Shown: in pieces, positions 1 through 12,900 of the stretch | Numbering within the stretch: position 1 is the stretch's first letter | Layout of the letters: the number at the start of each line of letters is the position of its first letter | Assembly (NCBI GenBank): GCA_025201805.1 | Contig: MU619334.1 | Coordinates: 45,464-109,463 of the forward strand | Source of the DNA: Parasitella parasitica | Lineage: Eukaryota > Mucoromycota > Mucoromycetes > Mucorales > Mucoraceae | Direction: 5' to 3' | DNA: 64,000 bases | Notes under the pieces: generated by a model | Told to the model about the DNA's origin: nothing | The model's input: the letters and a program-made list of their open reading frames with translations, nothing else | Database searches by the model: none | Translations under genes and position numbers: made by a program

Positions 1-2228
1 TTCTTTTTTTCTTTTTTTTTTTCTTTTTTTATTTGACGCAGCAATGCGAACAGCGGATTGCATCTATTTTTACAAATATAGTTGACATCTTTTTATTTCA
101 TTTTAGAGGCAATTTTTGTGGAGCTAACATTATCTGGAATGGTTGTATATAATTTCTCTTACGCTCCTTCAAAACATGACTCATCCTTATGTTTTTGGGT
201 TTATCATTGCACTTATTCAAAACGGCGAACCAGTCTATAGTCTTTAAACAATATTCAAATATCTTCGTCAAGGATATTTTGCTCAGTATTGTACACTACA
301 AAGAATTATTACTCAATCTCAAGCTTTTCTGGCACACAGGTGCAGTAAATTTGGGAATAAGTCATTGAGTTTCTTTATTAAAGCCGTTGTAAATCAGTTC
401 TTTTGAATTGAACATTGATCCAGGAATCAATGAGTTACCTGTCGTTGTTTGATTAAGGCTTTAAGGAGAAGCAGATTATGCTGAAAGACATTTTTATCTA
501 AGAATGATCGGCAAAGCTTTTTAATTGACGAGTTGCTAAATGTAATATCTTCATTACTATTTATTCTCATTGTAAAAATTTGTGAAGGGAAAGTGCTATA
601 TCCATTTGAATCCCAAGGTTACCACTCGATTGTCATAGCAACCGTTTCTGATCGGATATAAGCTTTAATGTCATAAGAAACCATCTATTCGGGTTCTTCT
701 ACTTATTCTAAATTGTGAAGCTCAATTTAATTGATGAATGATTCACATTCATAATAATTTGCTGATTAAATACAGAAATAAGTCTTGCTTGACTACTACT
801 GTGTTATAATGTTTGACAATTAAATGTCAAACATGATCTGATTGTAATTTATAGATTGATTCATATAGATTTATTCTAATATAAATAGACAGCTTCTTAT
901 CAATCAATAAATCAATAGTTATATATCTGGCAAATTAAGTTTTTATTGCTTTCTTATATTTTTTAACATATACAATAACCTGCTGTGCTCATTTTTAAGA
1001 CCTGGCACAACAGCTTGGAAGGGGGATCCAAGCTTTGAACAAAGCTTGATTTCAAAACGTAAACTTGACTCGGTCAAAGTAAATTAGTTCTATCTAGTGC
1101 ATGCTTATCAATCCTTTATCGTTTACTTTCGTAAACGATGCACAGCTATCATTTAGGGATTATGTATGCAAACTATGAACTCTTGATCGAAAAAGCTGCA
1201 CTAATATTTGTTTGACACAATTCTGAAAGACAAGAGTACTACAATATTTATACCAAGTAAGCCATATAGACTGTGGCTATTAGGATTGTCTTCTTTTTAC
1301 ACTCAATTTATTTTCTTTTTACATTCAATTTAATGACAACTGACACTATTTTTCTAACTGTTCATATTGTACCCCACTCCTCAATTGAAAAATGTGAAAA
1401 GTCAATCAAGACATTTCTTTGTGAGTCATAGCAGGAGCCATGGATACGCCTTTTAGATATACGAGGTTACCAACAGGCTCTTTAACAGATTTAAGAGTTC
1501 TTCAATTTATTGTCAATGAAGCAAAGGTTTCCTGGTGAGTATTGCTGGAAGCGTGGTGGTTAGCTAGTAAATTCAGCTCTTCTTCTAGCTATTTGATGTG
1601 CCAAATCTTGATTACAAATTTCAAGTTCCCACTGTAAGCTTTCTTTGTCTGGGGCTGTACTGATCCAAGAAAGAAAGACAACGTCAATGATCTCCAAAAC
1701 TCTCAATCATGCAATTATGGTTAATCAATAAACCGAAATATTTTTTATTTTTAGAAAGATATAGGAGGGCTTTTTTGTCGTTGAAGAAAATTTTCACAAT
1801 TTTTTTTTCCCTTTTCTCCCATTCATCTTCATTGTTGCTCAAAGAATGCCAAAGAACAAGCAAATAGAGAAAAGGAAAACTCATGTTATGGTGAATATAT
1901 AAGTCTATAACTTGCTCAAACATTGTGCATATAATTGAAATAAAATGAAATCAGTCGTTTTCTTTATATTTATCATTCATGTAGTTGTATTTTGATTGGA
2001 CAACCACATACCTTGAGCTAAAAAAAAAAAAAAAAAAAAAGGCATAGATAGACATAACATACAGCTAAAAAAATCTTTTCTATTTTTCTTTTTCATCTTG
2101 TTTATTATCGACTTTTTTCCCCCATTTCTTTCTATTTTCCTGTAAACAACTTTTTACTGATTGCATCTTCAATTCATTCCGTTCGACCGACAAAGATATT
2201 CCAATCCTTTCAGTCATAAAAATCTACA
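1..2228. other. Gene-poor AT-rich flank
   Basis: I see no supportable gene here. It opens with a T-rich run and holds several homopolymer stretches, including a 20-nt poly-A near 2021-2040 shortly before the PHD-finger gene. An ATG-started ORF of 79 codons on the minus strand (1684-1923) and a possible short exon starting at 1441 followed by a GTGAGT donor match no family I know. The last 200 nt (pyrimidine-rich, about 2090-2228) are probably the promoter and 5' leader of the next gene. Confidence 0.5.
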
Positions 2229-3888
2229 ATGAGTAAGCATTTTGTTTTATACCCCACACAGACAACAAAGACTTATTTTCATTTCACTTCATCAGTAGCG
2301 CCAGTAGCTCCCCTCCGCAAGATTGCAACAGCCACAAGAAGGAAACAAAATATTCCTGAACCTGTCATTGCTGTAGAACAAGAGGACGATGGTGAGGGTT
2401 ATGATGAAACTGCCGAGGATGAATCGATAACTAGATGTGTCTGTGGTGAATCACGTAAGTCAGCCTTTCTCTTGTATTCAAATGCGTCTGCTAAAAACCC
2501 GTCTGCAGACAGCTTAGGCTTGATGGTGTGCTGCGACGAATGTGAAGTGTGGCAACACTGCGAATGTATGGGGTTGGAGAAAGAGGAAATACCAGATGAA
2601 TACTTTTGCGAACTATGTAGACCCTCTGACCATATTGAAATCAAAAGCTACGACAAGTATGTATATCAGCAAATTGAGTCTTCCACCATGCTCATTATTT
2701 TATCATAGGACGCGTAGATACTATAAACCCCGTTTGCCCGTAACAGCCGAAGTTGGGGCAGACAAGAAGACAGCTAAAAGAAGAACTACACTCAATAGTC
2801 GAGAAGCCTCTATCTCTTTAGAGGAGGTGTTAGCCTTTAGAAATGCCATTAAGCAGTCGAAAAACTACGGTTCCTCTGATGTGGAGATTACCACAAGCCA
2901 GGTTCAGGTTCAGCAATACGATGCTATCCTCGCCATGGACGAAAGCATTACAATTGTGCAAAACTATGGTAAGAACCTGTTAATATCGCATCACACAGGA
3001 TATGTATTGACTGAAAACGAAACAGAGCAAATAAAGCGACCCAAGCGAGCACCTCCAAAGCAATCTTCATCAGAAGAACAACCAAGACCAAACAAGAAAG
3101 AAAAGAAACCCCAACGCCGATATACCCCCAGAACCGCCATTAACAATTCATCATCACCAAAAAGTACCTCCCTAAACACACCATCATCAGCACGTCGTCA
3201 TAACAACAAAGTCTCACGATCTCGGACCAGCACGCCGCAACCTGAACTACAAACACCCACATCAGGCAACGATCATCAACTATTCGAGCATTTTTCTCAG
3301 TTTGCTCGTGAATCTACACCACCGGCCAAAATTCGGCTGCCGTTACAAAGGATGACCATGTCTGAAATGAATAAACGAGCGAGCCAAATATTAGAGTACA
3401 TTTGTTCAATGCAAGTCGAACTGGCTACAAAACGTAATCGACATGGTGTAGATTCCGATTCCGAAGACGATGATGAGGAAGGAGAAGTTTGTAAAAGACG
3501 TCAATTGGTGTCTGCAAAAATGAATCAAGTTATGGCATATGTTGGTGCAGGCACCGATGATGAAAATCGCTCCTCGCCCAAAGAGAAACGTAGGCCAACG
3601 CCTATCCTTATGCCTGGCAAATTGGATCATTCAAGTCGCTCTTCGTCCCTCAGTAGTGCAAGTACAATTCCTTTAGATGATGTTGCCTATCAACAGGAGA
3701 AGAGCATCTCCCAAGAGACATTGCAATGTCCAAAGGAACCATCGTCTATGGAGATGATGGACAATTTGACAAGAAAAGTGATTACATTTCAGCGTCGATT
3801 TGGCTCTTTGGGCGGTTTCAACTTGAATGAGCATGAAGAAGATGACGGCCCTGTAACAAGAAGCAGCCATCTAGGCAGGTGGCTCTAG
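2229..3888 (+). CDS. PHD-finger protein, Cti6-like
   Basis: Probable chromatin reader of the Cti6 type, a subunit of Rpd3L-like histone deacetylase complexes in yeast. Exons that keep the frame: 2229-2454, 2509-2656, 2709-3888 (517 aa). Removing the 54-nt intron 2455-2508 restores a compact PHD finger: CVCGES..LMVCCDECEVWQH..C..YFCELC, a Cys4-His-Cys3 zinc-binding pattern. A further in-frame 63-nt intron (2233-2295, donor GTAAGC, pyrimidine-rich acceptor) is likely and would make the N-terminus MIAPVAPLRK; another in-frame 57-nt candidate lies at 2969-3025. The remainder is basic, Ser/Pro-rich and disordered, with an acidic patch (DSDSEDDDEEGE) around codons coded at 3450-3485. It converges with the next gene, with 159 nt between stops. 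The PHD call is firm; the Cti6 orthology rests on the WQH/CMG/YFCE pattern only. Confidence 0.8.
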
Positions 3889-4047
3889 TAGAATAATCGT
3901 TGCTTGACATTGTTATTAACAGCATACGCATTTATTAAATTCTATGTATCAATGAAATGATTTTATTATGTACAAAGCAATACAGATGTGCTATAGATGG
4001 TAAATAGATTATCAAAAGTGTCTTTCAAAAATATCTCCTTTTTGCGG

Positions 4048-6753
4048 TCATAGGTTTGTTCTCTGGAAATCACTCAACCTGTAAACCGGTTCCTTTGCAT
4101 CTGACTTCGTTGTAGGTCGAACTGTTGATGAAGAAGGACTCATATCGCTCAATTTCAAAGAAACCTCAGTGGCTGTTTTTGGAGCTGTGCGTTTGTTGAG
4201 TTCGCTAAAACTAAGAATAGCCTCGGGTAGTTTCTGGGGCTGTGATTGTTGACTGGAATCAATGTGGGTGTTGCTGGCATCATTAAAGTCGGTTAAGCTG
4301 AATGAAAGTTCGTGCGATCTTTGTTGAGCAGGGGTAGGATGAGATAATTGAGGAGTAGCTCCATGCCATGTGGAATTTTCTTTGGGTGAGGTGCTGCTGT
4401 TCGATGTGGTTGTTTCTTCTTTCTTGATTCCATCTTTCTTCTTGCCTAGCACAGCAGCACTTGTTTCTGCAAATGACTTCCAACCAGCTGTATTACCTTG
4501 GACATTCGCTGACATCTTGTTCTTTCTAGAGCCTTTAACTGATGATTTATTACTCCCAGTAGATGCCGAATCCTTAAAACCTGTGCTGCTCCAATCTTGT
4601 GGCTGCTGTCCAGTGCTTGAATCGTTGGCAGACCAAGTAGGCTGTTGAAAAGTGTCCCATGTAGCAACCTTCTGTTGTTCATTGTTCCAAGACGACCCAG
4701 TTTGCACAGGCTCGGGTGCTTGAGCTACAGTGTCCCAAGGCACTTCGGCTTGGATAGGTTCCTTTTTTTGTGTAGCAGTGTTCCAGGCTAGAGAATCATT
4801 GACGGGTTCTTGACGCTGGGTTATGGCCTTTGCTTCATCGTTTTTAGAGAGATGAATGGTGTCAGACTTAGGTTTGGCATTCAATTTTGGCTCAATGAAA
4901 TCATTTAATGGACCCCATTTGTATATTGGCTTTGGTTCAGACGCATGTGTTGATGGACTTGGTTGTCTATTGACAGCAGGTTGGCTCCAGGAAGATTCGG
5001 GGCACTGGTTTGAGGATGGTTCAGTCGATTCATTCCATGATGATTTGGACGGAAATTGCTCAGCAGCAGATTGATTCCAAGAAGGTTGCTTGTCTGCGAC
5101 AGAGTCATTCCTTGTGGAAAGCCCACCCCCAGCCACTGCTTCCTTGACTGGCTCTTCAATTAATTTAGCAGCTTGCCAAGAAGCAATAGCAGCCTCTTCC
5201 TCCTCCTTCCCAATTTTCGGGATGCCCTGTGATTTGGGTATAATGGCTTCAGGATTCTTAGAATCATTTAAAGGGCCCCAAGTATATACTGGGGCTTTTT
5301 CTTTTGGTGGCGACATTGTCTTTGCAGACGTTATAGATGCTTCCGCTGTTATTGTTGTCGCTGCAGATTCACCGTTCCAAGGCACATTAGGCTCAGACGT
5401 CGATTCGCAAGGTGATGAGTTCCGAGCTGCATCTGCAACTTTCTCGTCAACTTTCACGGGTGGCATATCGTCAATTGTTAATTCCTTGATTTCGTTTACT
5501 ACATGATTGGTAGATGCAGATGTCTCCTGCAATACAGCCGTTTTAGGTTTAATCCAATCTTCAAGAATAGTGTCATCATTCAAATCATCATCAGGATTAT
5601 CATCAGCCCACGAAATCGAAGAAGTAACGGGGAGTAAAGATGTAGAAGAAGAGGCTGCTTCTACTGTTGCTTTCATAGCCTCCTTAACTCGATGATCTGC
5701 AGTTTCGGCTACTACCTGAGTATCCTCTTCAACCGTTTTTTCTGCATTTTCTAGATAAACGTAAATCAGTGGTTAGGTTAATTTATCAAGCAACCATGTA
5801 TGTTGTATAAAATATGCACCTTGAACAGGAGGTTTGTATGCATTCCAACTTTCAATAGGTTGCTTAGTCTCGGGAGTCTCATCCGCCTCCTTTTGTGTTA
5901 ATTCGTAATATTCTTGGTAACGTTTCTCCCGACTAAAGTTTGCCTTATTACCAAAACCGCCATTGCGTGCATCATCAAACTTGTTGCCTTCAAATGCACT
6001 GCGATTCAGTCTACCATTGGAGGTTTTGCTATCTTCTTGCCATGTTGTGTTACTGCGACGAAAGTTATTGTTGTCATCATAGCCTTCGCTGCTGCGATCG
6101 TTGCTTCCATAATAGTTGCCGTTGCCATGGCGACCATTTTTGTTGTAGCGACTACTAGTATCGCCTCGTGAGCGGTTTGTTGTATCGGGAGAAGTTGCCC
6201 ATTTGCTGGCGCCTGATCCTGATTTGAGCGACGGTTCTGTCGATGTAAATGCTGTAGTAGTAAATGAATACTCTTTTTGTCTTGTCGAGGATTCACTTGG
6301 GGCTGAAGAATATTTGCTGGCGCTTGATCCTGATTTGAGCGACGGTTCTGTCGATATAGATGCTGTAGTAGTAAATGAATACCCTTTTTGTCTTGTCGAG
6401 GATTCACTAGGGGCTGAAGCCCATTTACTAGCTAGGCTGCCTGCTAGAACAGGTTTTTCTTTCACCTTTGGAGATTCTTGATGTGCAACTTCTTCTTCTT
6501 GAGGTTGGTGGATACTCTCAACTTGCTTATTTTCAGGTTGATCTGATGTTTGTTCAATGAAATTCTCTGCGTCTGGGGTTGAGCTTTCTGGATGGTTTGT
6601 TGTATCGGTTGGAATAGACTCCCGAGCAGCCTCCTCCTTAGTTTCTTCTACAAACCTCTCATCTTGCGAATCTACAATGTCGAGCTCCTCATCCTCCTCA
6701 ACGATATCAGCCCAAGACTTTCCTTGTGGCTCAAAACGGAAAGAGTCCCCCAT
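4048..6753 (-). CDS. W-rich, largely disordered protein of unknown function
   Basis: I do not recognise this family. Two exons, 6753-5820 and 5750-4048, joined by a 69-nt intron (5751-5819) give 878 aa. I start at MGDSFRFEPQGKSWADIVEE because the ATG further upstream (6882) adds a hydrophobic stretch translated from what looks like 5' leader. The protein is very low complexity, rich in S, E, P and T. Recurrent tryptophan motifs are visible: SWADIVEEDEEL at the N-terminus, SWADD near the middle, and the octapeptide-like [YT][TK]WGPLND twice. A Gly/Arg/Asn-rich patch (GRHGNGNYYGSNDR) could bind RNA, which is inference. A 37-aa segment is duplicated in tandem (see repeat at 6203-6424). The C-terminus has repeated LSFSELN/LSDFQ-like short motifs. 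It could be a translation or mRNP accessory protein. Confidence 0.8.
6203..6424 (-). repeat. Two-copy in-frame tandem duplication, 111-nt unit
   Basis: Positions 6203-6313 and 6314-6424 are two near-identical 111-nt units inside the W-rich gene, encoding a 37-aa block beginning ASK[WY].SAPSESSTRQK. The differences are scattered substitutions, so the duplication is fairly recent but not brand new. The next block downstream (ASKWATSP) looks like the start of a third, truncated unit. Confidence 0.9.
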
Positions 6754-7143
6754 TAGGAAAAATAAGTAGATGGAAAGAGAGAAGAAAATGAAACAGACGA
6801 GAGACAAATGCACAAGAAAGACGTTAGGGAGTTTCAAATGCCATGGCTCCTCGAATGCTAATAACAACGAGATGTTTTTCATTTCAAGTATTAGTGTTTT
6901 GAAAGAAGAGAAAGAGAGGAAGCAAACAGTATAAAAGGAGAAATCAATTAAAAAACATAAAAAAAAAAAGGAAGCAAATTGAGGTCAACTTGGTGGGCGT
7001 TTGGTATAAGTATCTGCATAAACAAGTTTTTCAGACCGCATTTGACAACTTGTCGACATGTAGAAAAACCTTTTATCAAAAAAAAAAGGAGTAAATATAA
7101 TTAAATGCGTGTACAATTATGTAGTAAATGAATGATATATAAA
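6754..7143. other. Intergenic, 5' flank of the W-rich gene and 3' flank of SVF1
   Basis: 390 nt, both neighbours on the minus strand. It contains purine-rich runs (minus-strand pyrimidine tracts) just before the 6753 start codon and no credible ORF. Confidence 0.5.
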
Positions 7144-8415
7144 CTAAAAATTAGATACAAAAACAAGCTCTTGGAAACAATGTCCTTCTACTTTTGTCAG
7201 TTCATCGCCAATAGTGATTTCAGCGGTGGCTTTATCGATCCATTGGTAAATGTAAGGCTTGACGATCAAAGATTGAACGAGTTTACGGATAACATAGGGG
7301 ATCTCAGCCAAAACATCAATTTTCTCAATCAAGGCTCTGGGCTTCGTGGTCATGGTAATAACAACGTCTTTGGGCTCTTGGCCTTCTTCCTTGATCGTCT
7401 TTCCCTTCCAGCTGAATTTGATTGTTTGTGGAATATCATACTGGGTATCTTCATCCTTTTGCAAATCCAAAAGCTCGACAGTGTTATCAATAGAGACACA
7501 AACCAATTTGTCATTCAACACCAGAGAGCCTTGATTGATGTTGACGGAACCGTATTGCTTGGTTGTTTGGAATTGCATCATGGCAATAGACGCCTTGTCA
7601 GCCTGGAAGTTGACAAAATTCCAGTTGGATGCAATCAATTGGGGTTGCATGCCTTGAATGGCGTGAATGAAGATACCATCGCCTTCTGTTTCAAAGACAT
7701 TTTTATTGACGATAAAAGTACCCTTGACTACACAACGAGGCCAGAATTTGTGCGACACAAAGCCAGCAGCAGATGATTTGTCACCACCAAGATAAGTTTT
7801 TCCTTCGCCCACCTTGAAGCCACGATCAACACGTTCAAAGTCCAAGGAAACCACCAACTCTGGATGTGTAATGTTGATTTTGTAGAGCTTTTGTGCGGCA
7901 TCCAGCTGAATATTGAAAAACTCGGTCTTTACCGAGCGTCTATTGTCCGAGAGCTCAAACTTGGACGACATGGAGATATTCTTGAAAACACTAGTTTTGC
8001 TTTCTGGATCATAGAAGCGACATGTCATTGTAATGGTGGGGTTCCAGAGGCTGAATATTTTTTTAAAATTCAGTGTCCCTTTCACTAATACATTCCCCCC
8101 TGACTTACCCAATGTTGGAGTGAATCAATTGTACAAATGCGAAACCACCGCTTCTAGTTGTAACGTAAAAGACTTGATTCTCGGTCGATGAGCCTGAGGC
8201 TAAAGTCCAATCAAGATCGTGTTCATCAAGAGCAGTATAAGCTTGGCCATCAGTGATGGTATCAGCTATAGACTTGATGCTGTCGACGGTGGTTCCTACA
8301 CCAGTGATGTTGGAAACAGTGCTTGAAATTTGAGAAACTATAGACAAGACGACCGCTTAGTTTTTGTTTCAGGCAATCCTCTTTTGTGTTTATAATACTT
8401 ACACCAAGAAGACAT
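7144..8415 (-). CDS. SVF1: Survival factor 1 (Svf1) homologue
   Basis: Svf1 is a fungal protein linked in yeast to oxidative and cold stress survival and to sphingolipid (ceramide) handling at the Golgi. Three exons: 8415-8403 (13 nt), 8337-8109 and 8050-7144, all GT-AG, give 382 aa, close to the S. pombe protein. The N-terminus becomes MSSWFSQISSTVSNITGVG. Family hallmarks visible are the ALDEHDLDW segment followed by FYVTTRSGGFAFVQLIHSN, then IGLWNPTITMTCRFYDP exactly across the second splice junction, then the paired lipocalin-like beta-rich domains (WPRCVVKG, GDGIFIHAIQGMQP). The start was chosen because the second exon has no ATG and needs a preceding exon; the 13-nt exon with a GTAAGT donor supplies it in frame. 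Confidence 0.93.
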
Positions 8416-8984
8416 TATTTTAAATTGGAGACAAGAGATAATCAAGAGGAAAATGGAAAAAGAAACAGGTCATTTTGCTTCAGGAAGCTCACTTTATGTG
8501 ACGTGATGGTTATGTTGATTGGTTTAGGCTTGATTCCTGTGTTCATCTACTATTCAAAGTCATTTGACGTTCTGAAAAGCCTTATTCGCAAGAGTTTCAT
8601 GTAGTGATTGCAACTTCGAATCTAAGTGGATGTGGTTAATATCTAAAGACCGTTTAAGTTTACTTTTACAGAACTCTTCACAGTGTCCATTTGTGGTAAG
8701 GCTTTCAAAATGTCGCATGATACGATACAGCATACATAGGCCAATGGCTCGGAAGAGGATTTTATCAATATAATGTCGAGAAGAGGATAGATGTTGTTGT
8801 ATCGTATAAAACCAAATTTTCAGGGCAATATCTGTGATATTTTTGCCGACTTCATGTTATATGCCAGAGGTCATTTAAGTAATCGCCATACCTAAATAAA
8901 AGAATTTCAAGACTTTTGAACTTTAATAACATATTAAATATCAATCTCTTGTTTTTGATTGCTTCGTCGTTTCTGTTATGACTT
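8416..8984. other. Intergenic between SVF1 promoter and F-box pseudogene
   Basis: About 570 nt. A plus-strand ORF (8386-8604) with one hydrophobic segment overlaps the first exon of SVF1 and shows no family resemblance, so it is treated as chance. The rest is AT-rich, presumably the SVF1 promoter. Confidence 0.4.
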
Positions 8985-9984
8985 TTGATTAGGGCCCGGT
9001 TTTATAGCTATAACGATGATGCTTGAAGTCTTCATTTATGTCAGGTTTAAAAGCGATAGAAAGCACAGCTTTTGGCAAAACCTTATTTGTAAGACAATCA
9101 CCATCAGAATCGCCTATATCAATGCAAAACTCTTTGTTTTCGCTATTTGGTATACAGAAGCATTTTTTATTACTCCATTGCTTGAACAATGATGTCTGTA
9201 TACATATTTTTTGTAGGTTTGGGAAATTAAAGGAAGTGTCTCCAAGCGTTAAGCTATTATATCGCATATTCATCTGTTGCAGCTGCTGTACATTTGACTA
9301 CTGATAGGTTACTTACAGTCAAACCTATTACTACCATCAAGTAGCACTGTATCCACCTGGAGACATTCGTTAAATGCAATCATTAAAAACCAAGTGCTAT
9401 CAGCATTAAATGTATTGAATGTATCCCTACAGACAAACTGTAATATTCCAAGATGCTGACTGGCTCGCTTGATATAATTACTAGCATGATCTCTATTTAT
9501 TTTACATGGTAGCTTAATCTGATACAAAGTTCCCTTAGATGTGTGAAACCTTGGCGTCGAGTATCCTATATATCTCGGCGACATGAAGCCTAATCAGACT
9601 AGGAAACTTTAGAATATTATCAAGAGTGAGTTAATTTGCTTCGAGAGATACTTGAGTCAATGATTTGCTATATTTTTGAAGACAAAGCTCATAGTATTTG
9701 TTGCCCAGTAAGCTAGGAATGCTTGATATACGTTTAAATCGTCTCGTTGAGCATGGTAACTTGCAAAGTGCATTAATAACCATCTCCTACAATGACTCGT
9801 TGTCGATAGTGTATATGTTTGTGATCTTTGGACGTTTGTAAATCAATTTAGCAATATCTTCCAAGAGGCAAGCCCATGAACCATACTGAAAAGACCCTCT
9901 AAATCGTATATCGCGCACCAAAGAACCAAGTTTAACGATGGTGTTGCTTTGAATTCGACTTGAAAATAAGCAGAAGCATTTCAC
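8985..9984 (-). pseudogene. Decayed F-box/LRR-type protein
   Basis: Minus-strand reading frames across this kilobase run together as a leucine-rich, F-box-protein-like sequence broken by stops. Segments in order: a piece with GSLVRDIRFRGSFQYGSW, a block with LCKLPCSTRRFKRISS and SLLGNKYYELCLQKYSKSL, then LDNILKFPSLIRLHVAEIY, then NFPNLQKICIQTSLF. In-frame stops separate them (for example near 9790, 9640 and 9550), and there is a frame change about 9580. The LRR-like spacing (L..L.L, FPNL..I.I) and the resemblance to the intact F-box protein at 19.3 kb support a dead paralogue from the lineage-expanded Mucorales F-box family. No F-box itself is visible, so the N-terminal part is probably lost. 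Confidence 0.55.
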
Positions 9985-12900
9985 TGAGCCTAGAGTAACC
10001 CTTCTATAGAGATGAGGTCTTTCAGCAATGAATCAGGATGAAAAGACGAGAGAGCATTTAATCAGATCCCTCTGTTTCAAATTTTCAAATATTTTTAGTA
10101 ATACAGCTTCATTTTCTGTCAATTAGTGTTTATCAATAATTTTTCTTGTAGGTGTCAATTTGCTTAAATTGATAATCAATCTATCTTTATTAATTTATTT
10201 TGAAAATGTCATGGACACTTATATGTATGCCAGTGATATAAGAAGTGGAAAACAAGAAGGGAAGCAAGGATTTAATGAATTTCAAATTTTGACGATATGT
10301 ATATATATATATGTATATATAGCATTTAAATTCCAGTACTAATATTGAATAGTTTTATATCAAGCAAGACAGAAACTCGTAAAGAGATCACAATAAATTT
10401 AAGCAATGTTGTAGTGGTTAATCCAATCAGTAAAATTGTATATTGTTTTAGTTGACAGATGATCATGAGATACAGGCTAAAGTTCTGTACGCTGCACATT
10501 GTAAGCTTTATCAATTATGGATTCAAACTTGTTTGTAAACATAAATATCGAGTAGTAAGTGACAAAAAAGAAGGCCTGATTAATAACTACATCAATTATG
10601 AAAGAAAGGTTCAAAAGACTATTGTTGTCGAAAGAAATTCGTACAAATAAAAGCCTTACTTTTTTTTTTCCTTCCACCTTTGTTTCTTCAAGTATATGAA
10701 ATTATGAATTGGATAGAAATATATGGCTTATGAAGTCTACAGGACAATCTTTGGTGATAAAAGCCAAAGTTGACTTATAGCAATCAAACACAGAATTTTC
10801 AAAGTAATCCTCGAGTATTTAATATTAGACTATCTCTTAAAACTCTTTTTTTATACAATGATGTGCAGGTTTGGGGTTATGAATAAGATATATGATATAA
10901 TGAGGCTATGCGAAGTCAGTGGTGAATCTAAGTGAAATGCTTAATGTAGGAAGATGTTGAGATACAAAGATAAAATTGATGAATCGCCAAACAATGATGT
11001 TATTTTAAAAAGTTGAATTAAAACAAATCCACCAAAGGATTACACGCTATCAAAGGTATGTGCTATGAATACATTTATGTATAATGTCATTATTCTAGGA
11101 TTAGCATGATACGAACTATAACAGATAGCTTTATTATGCTAGACTTGTGGGGAGTAAATCAGAGTTATTAATGATTTGCATCAGATATCAATCAAAGTGG
11201 AATCTTGTTGTATATGATTTTGAAATATTCATTAAAGTATTTATCACAAACAAGGTGATAACAAATGTAACAATTACACATGTGCAGCGTATATAATTAA
11301 TAAAAATATCAACCTTTTATTATTATAAGCACTTTACCAGTACTGTAGCCCATAGCCTTGGATAACACAATTCAAAAATGGCTTGATACACGGCGTTTTT
11401 AACGCATTTGTAGTGAGATTTCTGATTCACTTGATTATATTAATAATATAAAACTACTTTTTACGTTCATCTCATTTCAATAAAGAGAGATTTTAACGCT
11501 GTAATATAATTTTACATGCTTCATCACGATTTTCTTTTAAACGACCGAGTAATAGAAACGTGCTTGACATTTGAAAATCTTGTGATGATAGATCATGTAA
11601 GCTATCAATAAAGAGTGTATATTATACAGGTTAACTAAAACCTCGTTGCCTCTTTTTTCTTCTAAATATTTTACAAACCCAATGGGCGCTCACTATAAAC
11701 AACAATCAAGTATTAGGTAAACCGTTTTACGTGGCACATAGAATAAACTACATGCCATAAGAGAGTTAGTGCTCATCAATAAGGTTTCCCCAGATTTTGT
11801 TATTATCCCCACATGCTTGTAATACAGTAAAAAAAAACTTTATACCCGTAGTATACTTGTTCCTTCTTTTTTTATTTTTATACTATTTTATATAGTAAGC
11901 AGGTAGGTCTTTTTTGATTCCACGGCTCTAGATCTATTCTTTTAATTCGATTTTCTATCTGAGAAAAACGAGAAGCTTCGTCGGGAAGAAAACACACGGC
12001 TAATTTATACTACATAGCCAATGACAAAAATCATTTCGCAAAAGTAGGGATGAAAGGGTCTCGCTGTGAAAAGCGAGAGAACCAATTGAAACATACTTCA
12101 AAGTGTGTATTTCTGAGAAAAATTAGTAATCGAATAAAATGTGGTGACACCAGCCCGATTATGGATCAGCTTTCTATTATAATATATAGATTAATCTGGG
12201 TAACTTGGGAACTCTAGTTTCTTTACTTTGGAATTAGGGGCGAAAAGAAGCTTTGTTTAACAAAGTGAATTATAGTTTTTACTCACGAAACTGAAAAAAA
12301 GGATCCAGAGGGACCTTCGTAAGTAATCTTTGTGTGTACGAGTAGTGCAGTATGGGAAAATGGGAGTATCGAGTACAATTACACACACGTTTTTCATACC
12401 AAGTTCCCAATTTATGCCCATTTCATAATCAAATCCCCTTAGTCCCTACGGAAACAATCGGACGAAATAACTATATTTTTTTATATTCTCTGAAGAGTAT
12501 GACAGCATGCTATATTAGTCCATGAAGAGTATATAAAGGTATAGATATACTAAATCACATAATGAATGAAGATAATACATCTAAAAACTACGTAATGTCA
12601 CATCTGGTGCTGATATATTCATGCTGATTACTCATGAACAATCTCTAAAATTAAAATATCTCCACTTTGTTGTATAGCAAAATAGGACCCTTCGATCCCT
12701 ATTTACTACGCAAACACCGATGGGAAATGGGAAATCCAGGGAAATTTGAACTACGGGGTATTGGGTTTGATTGGGAAATCATTGAATGAGCATTTTAAGT
12801 TTCCCATTAAGTTTGTCTCTTTTCCTACGTCTTCTTGATGTTCTTGATTGATCAACCTTGTTGTAATTTGCTTGGACTTTCAGACTATGATATTACCTTT

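Noticed and set aside
1441-1690. ATG-started piece (MDTPFRYTRLPTGSL) followed by a GTGAGT donor and a second open block (FDVPNLDYKFQVPT)
   Set aside because: The two pieces are in different splice phases with the available sites, and neither matches a family; it may be a chance pair or a remnant.
1684-1923. Minus-strand 79-codon ORF with an ATG
   Set aside because: No recognisable feature, low-complexity lysine/leucine composition, no neighbour context.
8386-8604. Plus-strand ORF with one hydrophobic segment
   Set aside because: Overlaps the first exon and promoter of SVF1 on the other strand and has no family match.
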